Source: a virus
Strand: one strand, 5' to 3'
IMG/VR virus record: IMGVR_UViG_3300010371_000088
Location: 1-31,172 of that record
DNA: 31,172 bases
Positions 24,401 to 30,557 of this stretch are shown here, piece after piece. Under the pieces are notes generated by a model. That model was given only the letters and a program-made list of their open reading frames with translations, had not been told where the DNA came from and did no database searches. Both the position numbers and the translations under genes were made by a program. How positions within the stretch are numbered: position 1 is the first letter of the stretch; every line of letters starts with the position of its first letter.

Positions 24401-25082
24401 GGCCTCCCCGGCCGACCTCGTCAACTACTGGCGTATCGCGGCGATGCACACCACCCTCGCCTCACAGGCGAACTCGGGCCAAAACCTGGCCGTCATCAAC
24501 GCGCTGCCGGATGCGGCCCGCAACATGCTGGCCCAGTCGATGCCCACCTCGCTGGTGTTGTGGTTCGAGCCGGGCACGTCCCGCTTCGAGGCCGTGACCG
24601 TGCAGACAGTCCCGACGACCGTCGTCGGGTATTCGACGGCGACGCTGACGATGGCCGCGAACCTGGCCTTCACGCATCCGGCCGGGTCGGTGGTGTGCGA
24701 GCCGCTGCCGACCGGATACACCGACCCGACCGGATGGGACTCCTCCTCGGTGCTGGCCGGCTCCTATGCGCAGATCCTGTCCGGCGGCGCGTCCGGCACC
24801 AACAGCGTCACCGTCGGTCCGCTGGTGGACTCGGCCCGGAACAGCTTCGGTCAGACGTGGAACACCGGCGACACGGTGGTGGTGTCGCAGGGCGGCGCCG
24901 CGGTGGAGACCGCCGTCATCCAGTCGGTTTCGACCACGTATCCCGGCTACACCTCGGCGACGATCACGTTCACTGCCAACCTGATCACCAACCATGCCGT
25001 TGGTGACTACGTGTCCGACGCTTACCCGTCCACGGCCACCCTCCCGACGTCCGCGGCGCCGACAACGCGCCTCACCTACTAG
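21402..25082 (+). CDS. Large minor tail protein with carbohydrate-binding-like domains
   Basis: 1226 residues from GTG 21402. The first 110 residues resemble tail-tip proteins (DLSSRVQYGWTLERGRQYEL, WKVELANTDGALDPGN). Two beta-sandwich regions follow, at about 115-275 and 280-485, each with a 'G-x-TYTFT' or 'GQSYTTSMYL' type strand and a closing 'GLQVEA' or 'GLQLEA' strand, as in carbohydrate-binding modules. Residues about 600-770 read like a laminin-G/ConA-type domain (NWHLIGMSVNP, GSVWLDGVQVSTG). Residues 800-1020 are mixed alpha/beta. The last 175 residues contain two related beta repeats. It probably forms the tail tip and binds the host surface. Domain calls are by pattern only. Confidence 0.8.
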   Translation: MSIAAVPAIFYEFSFNADPNQATIPPLWTDLSSRVQYGWTLERGRQYELDINEAALWKVELANTDGALDPGNTASPYAPNILPYRPCRIRVVLGNNLLPPDVASAGEWSPLAAGPAPANTGVTAFGNGIATIASVGASAYQGTRVWATTVPAATPGADLLDFAVPTVTAGQTYTFTAQTQATTSGQNPATYVAIGWVGTGGTVLSTTSGSPSTLTGGAGTWTQLTVTGTAPAGTVAALLRVVTTTTPSAPSTVWCDGLQLEARGYATRWQMPWAPGVNLLPRNIATGTETMAATDSASNWFYPNTGTVAQAVNLAAAPSGQTTALAWSAPAGSTSLYALYLGVNQAQTIGPVGDCVQVTPGQSYTTSMYLTRSGPDATVNMGVTMQFFNSAGVSVGTAGGGSTTVPTSGWVRATASGTAPAGAAWARPFLTFTTATITGTEVIKATGLQVEAAASASTWADPGPATFLFTGLVERFPRTWSDLNSTYGTSRLQCVDATAALSQLPLAAPFINEVLLMGPNFFYQLADAAGSTACADSAARRVSAPIENSPYGVGSLTLGSSVTSNTAGSAFTGTQGPVATFNNNPGSNPSQQPETFISLHKTTVTAGPPNSGPWTRMIAFRASAIPPSGGGYTIWNSSSVNNLPGSCSFSISNTTGALFVSYHDGAGAHLSYIGGSSICDGNWHLIGMSVNPTSGAGSVWLDGVQVSTGTGLSTPGFMPVDTVGAYAIPPLSIYQQGFVGDIAFATEFSFVLSSTQWSTLYNSWRSASTGESSGARYGRVLSWIGWTGPTSIASGSTQSMGPATDLTGLTPLDALNAIAATENGDSYVSASGVLTFSARSALYGVRTPQVVFGENLPSGNAGEWPTEIGSLDFDPAHLANITQVTQYGGSLYTGLDATSIRRYYSRLYQRTINTTSGAEAQDAANYLTGQLKDPKQRANVIRMHPSAIIGLFPVLAQVDKNVRMRLMKRPNGAPATQLDGFIQRIAWTCSPESDFYVEYQASPADLVNYWRIAAMHTTLASQANSGQNLAVINALPDAARNMLAQSMPTSLVLWFEPGTSRFEAVTVQTVPTTVVGYSTATLTMAANLAFTHPAGSVVCEPLPTGYTDPTGWDSSSVLAGSYAQILSGGASGTNSVTVGPLVDSARNSFGQTWNTGDTVVVSQGGAAVETAVIQSVSTTYPGYTSATITFTANLITNHAVGDYVSDAYPSTATLPTSAAPTTRLTY

Positions 25083-25090
25083 GAGCGGCC

Positions 25091-25618
25091 ATGGCTCTCC
25101 CCATCCCGAACCCGCGGACCTATCAGGCGAGCGAGTTTGTGACCGGCGCATACATGAATGCGTTCCGGGACGCGATTAACTTCCTGGTCAACCGGCCCGG
25201 GGTGGTGCTGTATCAGGCCACGGCGCAGGCGATGGCGAACGCGACCTGGACCGCTGTCTCGCTCGACTCGACCCTGCTGGACAACTACGGCAGCCACAGC
25301 AACTCGACGAACAACTCGCGGTTCATCGCGCAGCAGGCCGGCTGGCACCGCGCGGCAGGCGGCGTCGGGTTCGTTCAGAACGCCACGGGCGCGGGTCGCG
25401 GTGCGGGCTTCTACAAGAACGGGTCGCCGTACACGGCGGGCACGTCGGTGGTCGGCAACTCCGGCAACATTCATGTGACCTCGGTGTCGCAGGACATCTA
25501 CCTGGCTGTGGGCGACTACCTGGAGCTGGCCGGATGGCAGAACTCGGGCGGCAACCTCAACTCGAACGGCTCCGGCCAGTATGCGTCGTGGCTGGCTGTG
25601 CGCTGGGAGGGCAACTGA
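25091..25618 (+). CDS. Tail fibre/receptor-binding-like protein, C1q-like
   Basis: 175 residues from ATG 25091 with ribosome binding site AGGAG (25081-25085) that overlaps the previous stop. The N-terminus (YQASEFVTGAYMNAFRDAINFLVNRPG) is a short helical attachment segment known from actinophage tail proteins. The rest is a compact beta jelly roll with QQAGWHRAAGGVGF, GAGRGAGFYKNG and YLAVGDYLELAGWQNSGG, similar in pattern to the C1q/TNF-like heads of phage fibres. The stop overlaps the next ATG (TGATG). Confidence 0.75.
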   Translation: MALPIPNPRTYQASEFVTGAYMNAFRDAINFLVNRPGVVLYQATAQAMANATWTAVSLDSTLLDNYGSHSNSTNNSRFIAQQAGWHRAAGGVGFVQNATGAGRGAGFYKNGSPYTAGTSVVGNSGNIHVTSVSQDIYLAVGDYLELAGWQNSGGNLNSNGSGQYASWLAVRWEGN

Positions 25619-26799
25619 TGCGCGCTCGAAGGTTCCTCGCTGCTGTCGCGACCGCGGCGTTGGTTCTGGCTGGGGTGGCGGCGTCGCCGTCGGCTGCGAC
25701 CGGGACGGGCTGGACGGCGTCGGCCGGCGTGGCCGAGGCCTATGCGCCGACGTCGGGCGGTTGGGGCGGGACCGGGGGTCAGACGCTGCGGATGCCGGTG
25801 CGGACGTCGCTGGGCGGCTCGCAGCTGCGGGTGCGGCTGACGAACCGGTACGCGACCTCGGCGACTGCGATCGGGCACGTGACGATTGGGCTGCAGCAAG
25901 GCGGCGCGAACACCACGGGGGCGCCGGTCACGGTGACGTTCGGCGGTTCGCAGGCGCTGACGATGGCGGCCGGCGGCTCGGCGGTGTCGGATCCGGTGGC
26001 GCTGTCCGTGGCGGCGAACTCGCGGCTGCTGCTGAGCGTTTACATCCCGCCGGGGGCGAACGCGCTGCCGCCGCGGCACGATCTCGCGGACGCGACCGGC
26101 TACAACTACAACGGCGGCGACGCGAGCGCGGCAAGCGTCTTCCCAGTCGGCAACACCTTCAGCTTCGTCGCCATCTTCGACGGCCTGGACGTCTCGGCGG
26201 CCGCGCCGTCCACGGTCGTGGTGGTTGGCGACTCGATCAGCGACGGGTTGAACCTGGCGGCCGACAGCGACACGCGCTGGCCGGACCGGCTCGCGGCCCG
26301 GGTCGCCCCGCTCGGCCTGGCGGTCGTCAACGAGGGCATCAGCGGCGACGACGTCACCTACGACCAGACGACCGCGCCCGGGATCGCCACGCGCTGGGCG
26401 ACGGACGCCCTGGGGCCGGCCGGGGTGCGGACCATCATCATGCAGGGCGGGATCAACGACATCCGCACCGGCGTCCCTGTGACGACGCTGGAGGCGTCGG
26501 TGCAGCAGCTCGTCGTCCTTGCCCACAACGCCGGCGTCAGGGTACTGCTGACGACGCTGACGCCGATGGCCGGGTCGTCCGGGGACAACGCGACCGAGGA
26601 GAGCGCGCGCTCGGCATACAACGCGTGGGCGGAGTCAGGGGCGTCCGGCGCTGACGGCGTCGTCGACCTCGACGGCGCCTTGCACGACCCCGCGAATCCC
26701 GCCGCGATGCTCGCGGCCTACGACAGCGGCGACCACTTGCATCCGAACGCGGCCGGCGACGAGGTCTTGGCCGACGACATCGACGTCAGCAAGCTGTAG
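25618..26799 (+). CDS. Secreted SGNH/GDSL hydrolase
   Basis: 393 residues from ATG 25618, overlapping the preceding TGA. It begins with a Sec signal peptide (basic RARR, then LAAVATAALVLAGVAASPSA), giving predicted cleavage near residue 27. Residues 30-190 form a beta-rich domain (TLRMPVRTSLGGSQLRVRL) like the N-terminal half of Streptomyces secreted SGNH hydrolases. The catalytic domain has GDSISDG (Ser206), a block II glycine (NEGISGDD, 238-245), GGIND (Asn280) and DHLHPN (Asp372, His375). The catalytic set is complete, so it should be an active esterase or lipase; the substrate is unknown. A signal peptide on a gene inside a phage late operon is unusual and suggests capture from a host. 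Confidence 0.9.
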   Translation: MRARRFLAAVATAALVLAGVAASPSAATGTGWTASAGVAEAYAPTSGGWGGTGGQTLRMPVRTSLGGSQLRVRLTNRYATSATAIGHVTIGLQQGGANTTGAPVTVTFGGSQALTMAAGGSAVSDPVALSVAANSRLLLSVYIPPGANALPPRHDLADATGYNYNGGDASAASVFPVGNTFSFVAIFDGLDVSAAAPSTVVVVGDSISDGLNLAADSDTRWPDRLAARVAPLGLAVVNEGISGDDVTYDQTTAPGIATRWATDALGPAGVRTIIMQGGINDIRTGVPVTTLEASVQQLVVLAHNAGVRVLLTTLTPMAGSSGDNATEESARSAYNAWAESGASGADGVVDLDGALHDPANPAAMLAAYDSGDHLHPNAAGDEVLADDIDVSKL

Positions 26800-26800
26800 G

Positions 26801-26818
26801 ACACTACACTCGTAGTGT
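26801..26818. promoter_or_regulatory. Seven-base dyad upstream of the lysis region
   Basis: ACACTAC (26801-26807) and GTAGTGT (26812-26818) are perfect complements with a four-base spacer, in one of the few less GC-rich spots here. TACACT at 26805-26810 within it fits a -10 hexamer, with no good -35. Possible readings are an operator over a promoter, or a short stem ending the esterase transcript. A GTG at 26815 inside the dyad is in frame with the next gene, but ATG 26845 has the stronger ribosome binding site. Confidence 0.45.
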
Positions 26819-26844
26819 TCGAACTGGAGTTCGAGGAGCCGACG

Positions 26845-27018
26845 ATGTGGACCCTGCTTTACCGCGACCAGTGGGTTCCGGTGTGGCCGAACCTCGAAGC
26901 GTCGGTGATCTGGGCTCTGCCGGTGGTCTGGCTGCACTGGAAGCACCGCAAGCACCTGAGGCACATCTCGGCCAAGCTCGCCGAGGTCATCAAGCAGTTG
27001 GAGGCGAAGCAGCAGTGA
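26845..27018 (+). CDS. Small single-pass membrane protein before the HNH gene
   Basis: From ATG 26845, preceded by GAGGAG (26833-26838), the product is 57 residues; a GTG at 26815 would add ten residues. A hydrophobic segment (LEASVIWALPVVWLHW, about 17-32) follows PNLEA and is followed by a very basic stretch (KHRKHLRH) and an amphipathic helix. Proteins of this size with one membrane helix and a cationic tail sit near endolysins in many Streptomyces phages. A role in lysis is possible but unproven. It overlaps the next GTG. Confidence 0.65.
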   Translation: MWTLLYRDQWVPVWPNLEASVIWALPVVWLHWKHRKHLRHISAKLAEVIKQLEAKQQ

Positions 27019-27428
27019 CCGAGGCGCATGACCAGGCGGAGACCCGCCACTACCTGATGCACTATCCGGAGCATCCGGCACGCGAGGATGACCCGCACTA
27101 CGCCGACTTCGAGGCGTACCGGCGCCGGACGCACGCCACCGCGGTGTGCCGCTTCGCCGAGGAGACCGGCGACGCCTCCGAGTGCCACGGCACCCTGGAG
27201 CTGCACCACGCGCACGTGGAGTTCAGCCTCCAGAACGGGATCGCCCTGGAGCGGCTGGAGCACCTGTACCCGGGCATCTCCGACCCGTCGACGGTGGGCG
27301 CCTGGGTCGAGACCGCGGACAACCTGGTCTGGCTGTGCGCGTGGCACCACCGGGGACACGGCGGGGTACACACTGCGGCGGCCGCCGACTACGAGGCTTC
27401 GAAGTGGGTTCGGGGGCTGATCGCATGA
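27015..27428 (+). CDS. HNH endonuclease-like protein
   Basis: 137 residues from GTG 27015 (GTGA overlap). The motif set is that of the beta-beta-alpha-metal nucleases: Cys45, CHG with Cys57, LELHHAHVEF (His64/65), NLVWLCAWHH (Asn103, Cys108, His111/112), then RGHGGVH. The paired Cys/His suggest a structural zinc around the active site. HNH genes are common near terminase genes, where they help packaging; one inside the lysis region is less usual, although I know this placement from other actinophages. It may be a free-standing homing or packaging nuclease. It overlaps the endolysin ATG. Confidence 0.82.
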   Translation: MTEAHDQAETRHYLMHYPEHPAREDDPHYADFEAYRRRTHATAVCRFAEETGDASECHGTLELHHAHVEFSLQNGIALERLEHLYPGISDPSTVGAWVETADNLVWLCAWHHRGHGGVHTAAAADYEASKWVRGLIA

Positions 27429-28426
27429 CGTGCTTCGGACCGGACATCTCCTCATACGAGGCAGGCCTTGACCTGTCACGCCTGACGGACGCCGCGTTCG
27501 TCATCGCCAAGGTCACCGAGGGCACGTACTACACCGACGCCGACTTCCCCGGCTGGCGAGCGCAGGCCGCGCGGATCAGCAAGCCGCTGATCTGGTACCA
27601 CTTCCTGTCCGGCGAGGACGCGACCGCGCAGGCAAAGCACACCGCGGCGGCGGTCGGCTCAACGTCGCTGCCGGGGATGCTCGACTGCGAGCCCGAGGGA
27701 TCGTTCAAGCCGTCGCTGGCACAGATCATCGCCTACGTGAAGGCCGCGCACGCGGTCGGCCTGAACCTGCGTCTCGTCTACCTGCCGCACTGGTACTGGC
27801 AGCAGATGGGCTCGCCGGACCTGTCGGAGCTCGCCGCGCTCGGCGTGCACCTGGTGTCGTCGGCGTACCCGGGCGGCTCGGGCACCGCGTCGCAGCTGTA
27901 CCCGGGCGACGGCGCGGCCGGCTGGAACAGCTACGGCGGGATGACGCCGCTGCTGTACCAGTTCACGGACAAGGCCAGCGACGGCGGCCAGCAAGTCGAC
28001 TTCAACGCCTTCCGCGGCTCGATCGGACAGCTCGCGGCGTACCTGACGGACCCGACAACCAACCCTGGAGGCAGCACCGTGCCGAACATCCCCCCGAGCA
28101 TCGCGCAGGACATCCCCGACGTCGCGAAGGACTTCCCGCCGAACGGCCCGTACAACGACGACACCGCAATCATCTGGGCCGACGCGCGCGCGGCTGCCGC
28201 GATGCTGTACGCCAGGCAGGCCCGCGACGCCACTACCGCGCTCGCCGCGAAGCTGTCCGGCCAGTCGGTCGACGTCGGCGCCCTGGCCGCGCAGCTCGGC
28301 CCGCTGCTGCACCCGACCACCGACGTGAACGCGCTCGTGGCCGCGCTGGCCCCGCACGTGGGCGCGCCGGACCCGGCCGCGTTCGCCGCGGCGCTGGCCC
28401 CGCACATCAAGGTGACGTCGGCATGA
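27425..28426 (+). CDS. GH25 endolysin (muramidase)
   Basis: 333 residues from ATG 27425 (ATGA overlap). Residues 1-210 form a GH25 lysozyme domain: FGPDISSYEAG (Asp7), AFVIAKVTEG, and MLDCEPEG with the DxE pair Asp87/Glu89, plus YQFTDKASDGGQQVDF near residue 180-195. It should cleave the glycan strand of peptidoglycan. There is no signal peptide, so it needs a holin. The C-terminal 85 residues are Ala-rich and carry three tandem 13-residue units (283-295, 300-312, 316-328), each of the form D-x-x-A-L/F-x-A-x-L-G/A-P-x-hydrophobic. These stand in place of a usual cell-wall-binding domain. Confidence 0.93.
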   Translation: MTCFGPDISSYEAGLDLSRLTDAAFVIAKVTEGTYYTDADFPGWRAQAARISKPLIWYHFLSGEDATAQAKHTAAAVGSTSLPGMLDCEPEGSFKPSLAQIIAYVKAAHAVGLNLRLVYLPHWYWQQMGSPDLSELAALGVHLVSSAYPGGSGTASQLYPGDGAAGWNSYGGMTPLLYQFTDKASDGGQQVDFNAFRGSIGQLAAYLTDPTTNPGGSTVPNIPPSIAQDIPDVAKDFPPNGPYNDDTAIIWADARAAAAMLYARQARDATTALAAKLSGQSVDVGALAAQLGPLLHPTTDVNALVAALAPHVGAPDPAAFAAALAPHIKVTSA

Positions 28427-28686
28427 GCGCCCTCGCGAAGCTGCTGAAGTCCCCGCAGCTCGGCCGTGTCGTGCGGCTGGTCGTGTTCACGCTGGCTGGC
28501 GCCGCGGCTTCGGTTCCGCTGCTGGGCGCCTGGGAGGCGCGGTACCCGGCGATCGGCGCCATCGTCGGCGTGCTGGAGGCGCTGTACCGCACCGCGGTCC
28601 CGACGCAGCCGGCGCCGAAGGTGACCGCGGTCCTGGCCGACCCGACGACGACCACCGACCCCGCGCCGCCCACGGCAAAGGGCTGA
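28423..28686 (+). CDS. Putative holin
   Basis: 87 residues from ATG 28423, overlapping the endolysin stop. Two hydrophobic stretches, VVRLVVFTLAGAAASVPLLG (about 16-35) and YPAIGAIVGVLEALY (about 42-56), are followed by a soluble Pro/Thr/Asp-rich tail. Size, position directly after the lysin and two short membrane segments match actinophage holins that release the endolysin. There is no family motif to prove it. It has a short basic N-terminus (KLLKS). Confidence 0.72.
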   Translation: MSALAKLLKSPQLGRVVRLVVFTLAGAAASVPLLGAWEARYPAIGAIVGVLEALYRTAVPTQPAPKVTAVLADPTTTTDPAPPTAKG

Positions 28687-28722
28687 CATTGCGCGTCACG
28701 CGCGCGGAATCCGGGGTGCGCT

Positions 28723-29034
28723 GTGGCCGATGAGCGGATGTCTGACCGGGAAATCCGGGAGCGCTTCGAGAGGGTGGACAGGCGACTGGACCGGATGGTG
28801 ACCACGGACACCTGGGCCATGGGGAATGACCACCTCAAAGAGAAGATCGCCGAGGTCGACAAGGACTGCGGCGAGCGTGCAGACAGCACAGACAGGGCGA
28901 TCGACGCCAGGTTCAAGCGGATCGAGGACCGCGGACAGAATGCGTGGGTCCGCGTCCTCGGGGTACTCGGGATCGCCGCCACGCTGGTCGCCGCTGTGTG
29001 GGCGGCGTACCTGAGCTCAAGGGGAGCCCATTGA
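28723..29034 (+). CDS. XhlA-like membrane protein of the lysis region
   Basis: 103 residues from GTG 28723; an ATG at 28738 would give 98 residues. The first 75 residues are charged and helical (REIRERFERVDRRLDRM, then DHLKEKIAEVDKDCGE), with coiled-coil spacing. The C-terminus has one membrane helix (VLGVLGIAATLVAAVWAAYL, about 78-97) ending in a short basic tail. This N-coil/C-membrane order matches XhlA-type holin partners and other phage lysis accessory proteins. It is a second holin candidate. The 36 bases before it show no strong ribosome binding site. Confidence 0.7.
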   Translation: MADERMSDREIRERFERVDRRLDRMVTTDTWAMGNDHLKEKIAEVDKDCGERADSTDRAIDARFKRIEDRGQNAWVRVLGVLGIAATLVAAVWAAYLSSRGAH

Positions 29035-29035
29035 G

Positions 29036-29662
29036 ATGGCGACTTTGACCCGCGCGGTCCGGGACCGCCTCTGGCATATTCTGCTGGCGACGCTGCTGGT
29101 GATTCTCGGCCTGGTCGTGTACACCATCATCAATCTGCACGCGACGTCGAACCAGCTGAAGCAGCAGGCAAAGGTCGTGGACGCGCTGTCGTCGAACCTG
29201 GCCGCCGCGCAGGCGCAGCTGAAGCAGCACGGGATCCAACCGGCGCAGCCGGCGCCTTCGCAAATCATTGCCCAGGTCGGTCCCCCCGGTGCGGTGGGTG
29301 CAACGGGCCCGGAGGGCAGGGAAGGTCCGTCGGGTGCGAGTGGGGCACCTGGGCCGGCCGGGCCGACTGGCCCTGCGGGGCCGTCCGGGCCTTCGGGAGC
29401 GTCCGGGCCGTCCGGGCCAACAGGCACGCTAGGCGGCCAGGGCCCGAGCGGGCCGGCTGGCCCGAGCGGACCGCCGGGTCCGACGGGGCCGAGCGGCGCT
29501 CAGGGTTCTGCTGGCGAGCCGGGCAGTCCCGGCGGCCCGGGGCCGTCAGGCCCGGCACCGTCCGGCTGGGTGTATGTGGAGACGCCGCCGATCGGGAACC
29601 CGCGGACGCACACGTGCGTGCCGTCGTCTGAGGGCCCGTCGCCGTACTACGCCTGCAGCTGA
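29036..29662 (+). CDS. Membrane-anchored collagen-like protein
   Basis: 208 residues from ATG 29036, which follows the previous stop by one base. The N-terminus is cationic, followed by a membrane segment (WHILLATLLVILGLVVYTII, about 13-32). Residues 37-65 make a short coiled coil (NQLKQQAKVVDALSSNLAAA). Residues 82-174 are about 31 uninterrupted Gly-X-Y triplets (GPSGPAGPSGPPGPTGP is a sample), a collagen triple-helix repeat. The last 34 residues (GWVYVETPPIG, then two Cys) form a small terminal knob. A trimer held in the membrane with an external collagen stalk is likely. Function is not known; exterior display is inferred. Confidence 0.85.
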   Translation: MATLTRAVRDRLWHILLATLLVILGLVVYTIINLHATSNQLKQQAKVVDALSSNLAAAQAQLKQHGIQPAQPAPSQIIAQVGPPGAVGATGPEGREGPSGASGAPGPAGPTGPAGPSGPSGASGPSGPTGTLGGQGPSGPAGPSGPPGPTGPSGAQGSAGEPGSPGGPGPSGPAPSGWVYVETPPIGNPRTHTCVPSSEGPSPYYACS

Positions 29663-29666
29663 CCCC

Positions 29667-29688
29667 TTCCGGGCTACCGTGCCCGGGG
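29667..29688. terminator. Hairpin between the collagen-like and lipoprotein genes
   Basis: CCGGGC (29669-29674) pairs with GCCCGG (29681-29686) across a six-base loop; two T-G wobbles extend the stem to eight pairs. It is five bases past the collagen-like stop and 50 bases ahead of the lipoprotein start. No T-run follows. It could end the lysis transcript, with a new promoter for the lipoprotein lying in the rest of the gap (no convincing one seen). Confidence 0.4.
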
Positions 29689-29730
29689 CGTAGCGTGCGT
29701 CTCCTCGGGTTCTGATTCCAAGGGGGGATC

Positions 29731-30234
29731 ATGCGCGTCCGTATTCTCGCCGCCGTCGCTGTGGCATGCCTGGCGGCCGGCTGCTCCAGCTCGTCCAGTA
29801 AGAAGCCTGTCGCCGCGGCTACGTCGGCGTCGACGGCCGCCGCGACGACCGTGGCCTCGTCGCCGTCCGCCACAGCGGACGTGAACATCGGCATCATGTG
29901 CTCGAATCTCGATGCGCAGATCAAGGATTTGGCGGATCTGCTGAGCAAGCTGGATACCGGCCAGTCGGTGCCGGCGTTCGGTATCGGGATCCCGATCGTT
30001 GGCGCATCCGACGCTGCGAAGAAGCTGATTTTGGATCATCCGAATGCCGGGATCAACTCGGACCTGACCGCGTTTGCCGGCGCTCTTGACGGCCTGGACG
30101 CTGTGGTCATCGCGGCGAAGCCGGATCCGAGTGCCATAGCAACGAACATCGGCAACGTCGAAACCACGTGGCTCTCGCTGTCCCGGCACTGCGGGTCGAT
30201 GGGCGACTACGCCTTCAGCAATCGGCTTGGGTAG
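29731..30234 (+). CDS. Phage-encoded lipoprotein
   Basis: 167 residues from ATG 29731, preceded by a very strong purine ribosome binding site (AAGGGGGG). A lipoprotein signal peptide (MRVRILAAVAVACLAAGC) ends with lipobox LAAGC, Cys18 being the likely lipid-bearing residue. A Ser/Lys and Ala/Thr-rich linker follows (19-50), then a globular, mostly helical domain with cysteines near residues 57 and 155 and a hydrophobic GIGIPIVGASDA segment. Phage lipoproteins often act in superinfection exclusion by blocking DNA entry; that is a guess here. Separated from the lysis genes by a hairpin, it may be its own unit. Confidence 0.82.
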   Translation: MRVRILAAVAVACLAAGCSSSSSKKPVAAATSASTAAATTVASSPSATADVNIGIMCSNLDAQIKDLADLLSKLDTGQSVPAFGIGIPIVGASDAAKKLILDHPNAGINSDLTAFAGALDGLDAVVIAAKPDPSAIATNIGNVETTWLSLSRHCGSMGDYAFSNRLG

Positions 30235-30258
30235 CGCCACCCGCGTTTGCGCTGTTCG

Positions 30259-30288
30259 CACGCACGTTCGATGATCGTCGCGTGCGTG
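30259..30288. terminator. Inverted repeat after the lipoprotein gene
   Basis: CACGCACG at 30259-30266 pairs with CGTGCGTG at 30281-30288, and the 14-base loop contains a short CGAT/ATCG palindrome. It sits 25 bases past the lipoprotein stop and just before the next coding start. It could be a terminator or an operator; no T-run is present. Confidence 0.35.
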
Positions 30289-30299
30289 ATGCCCAGCCA

Positions 30300-30557
30300 A
30301 TGCCGATGCCGCCCCGTTCGGCGCCGCGTTTCGAGCCGCAGTCGTCGCTGATCCGTATCTGTATCGATGGCGTCTGGCGTCCTGGCTACGTGCAGCGCTG
30401 GGCCCGGCTGCCTGGCGGCGGCTGGGCGGTGTGGCTGTCGTGGCATCCGGATCCGACGCATCCGACGATCGCGCCGGTGTGGGGCTGGTACCGCTACGAC
30501 CCGGAGGCGATCAGGCCTGCTCCCGCGCTGCCTTCGACGCCGCCTGGTCCAGCTTGA
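30300..30557 (+). CDS. Small Trp-rich hypothetical protein
   Basis: 85 residues from ATG 30300; a GTG at 30282 is in frame and would lie inside the hairpin. The fold is beta-rich with repeated aromatic residues: LIRICIDGVWRPGYVQRWAR, GGGWAVWLSWHPD, VWGWYRYDPEAIRP. I know this pattern from short actinophage and Streptomyces proteins of unknown function. The tail is Pro/Ala-rich. Its last 47 bases overlap the end of the minus-strand gene at 30511-30756 (tail to tail). Confidence 0.6.
   Translation: MPMPPRSAPRFEPQSSLIRICIDGVWRPGYVQRWARLPGGGWAVWLSWHPDPTHPTIAPVWGWYRYDPEAIRPAPALPSTPPGPA

Noticed and set aside
26815-26844. GTG 26815 as the start of the 57-residue membrane protein
   Set aside because: It lies within the dyad and has no ribosome binding site, whereas ATG 26845 has GAGGAG just upstream. 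It cannot be fully excluded.
29279-29560. Tandem DNA repeat or CRISPR-like array
   Set aside because: The repetition is from Gly-Pro/Ser/Ala codons of the collagen-like protein; units are three codons and have no repeat-spacer structure.
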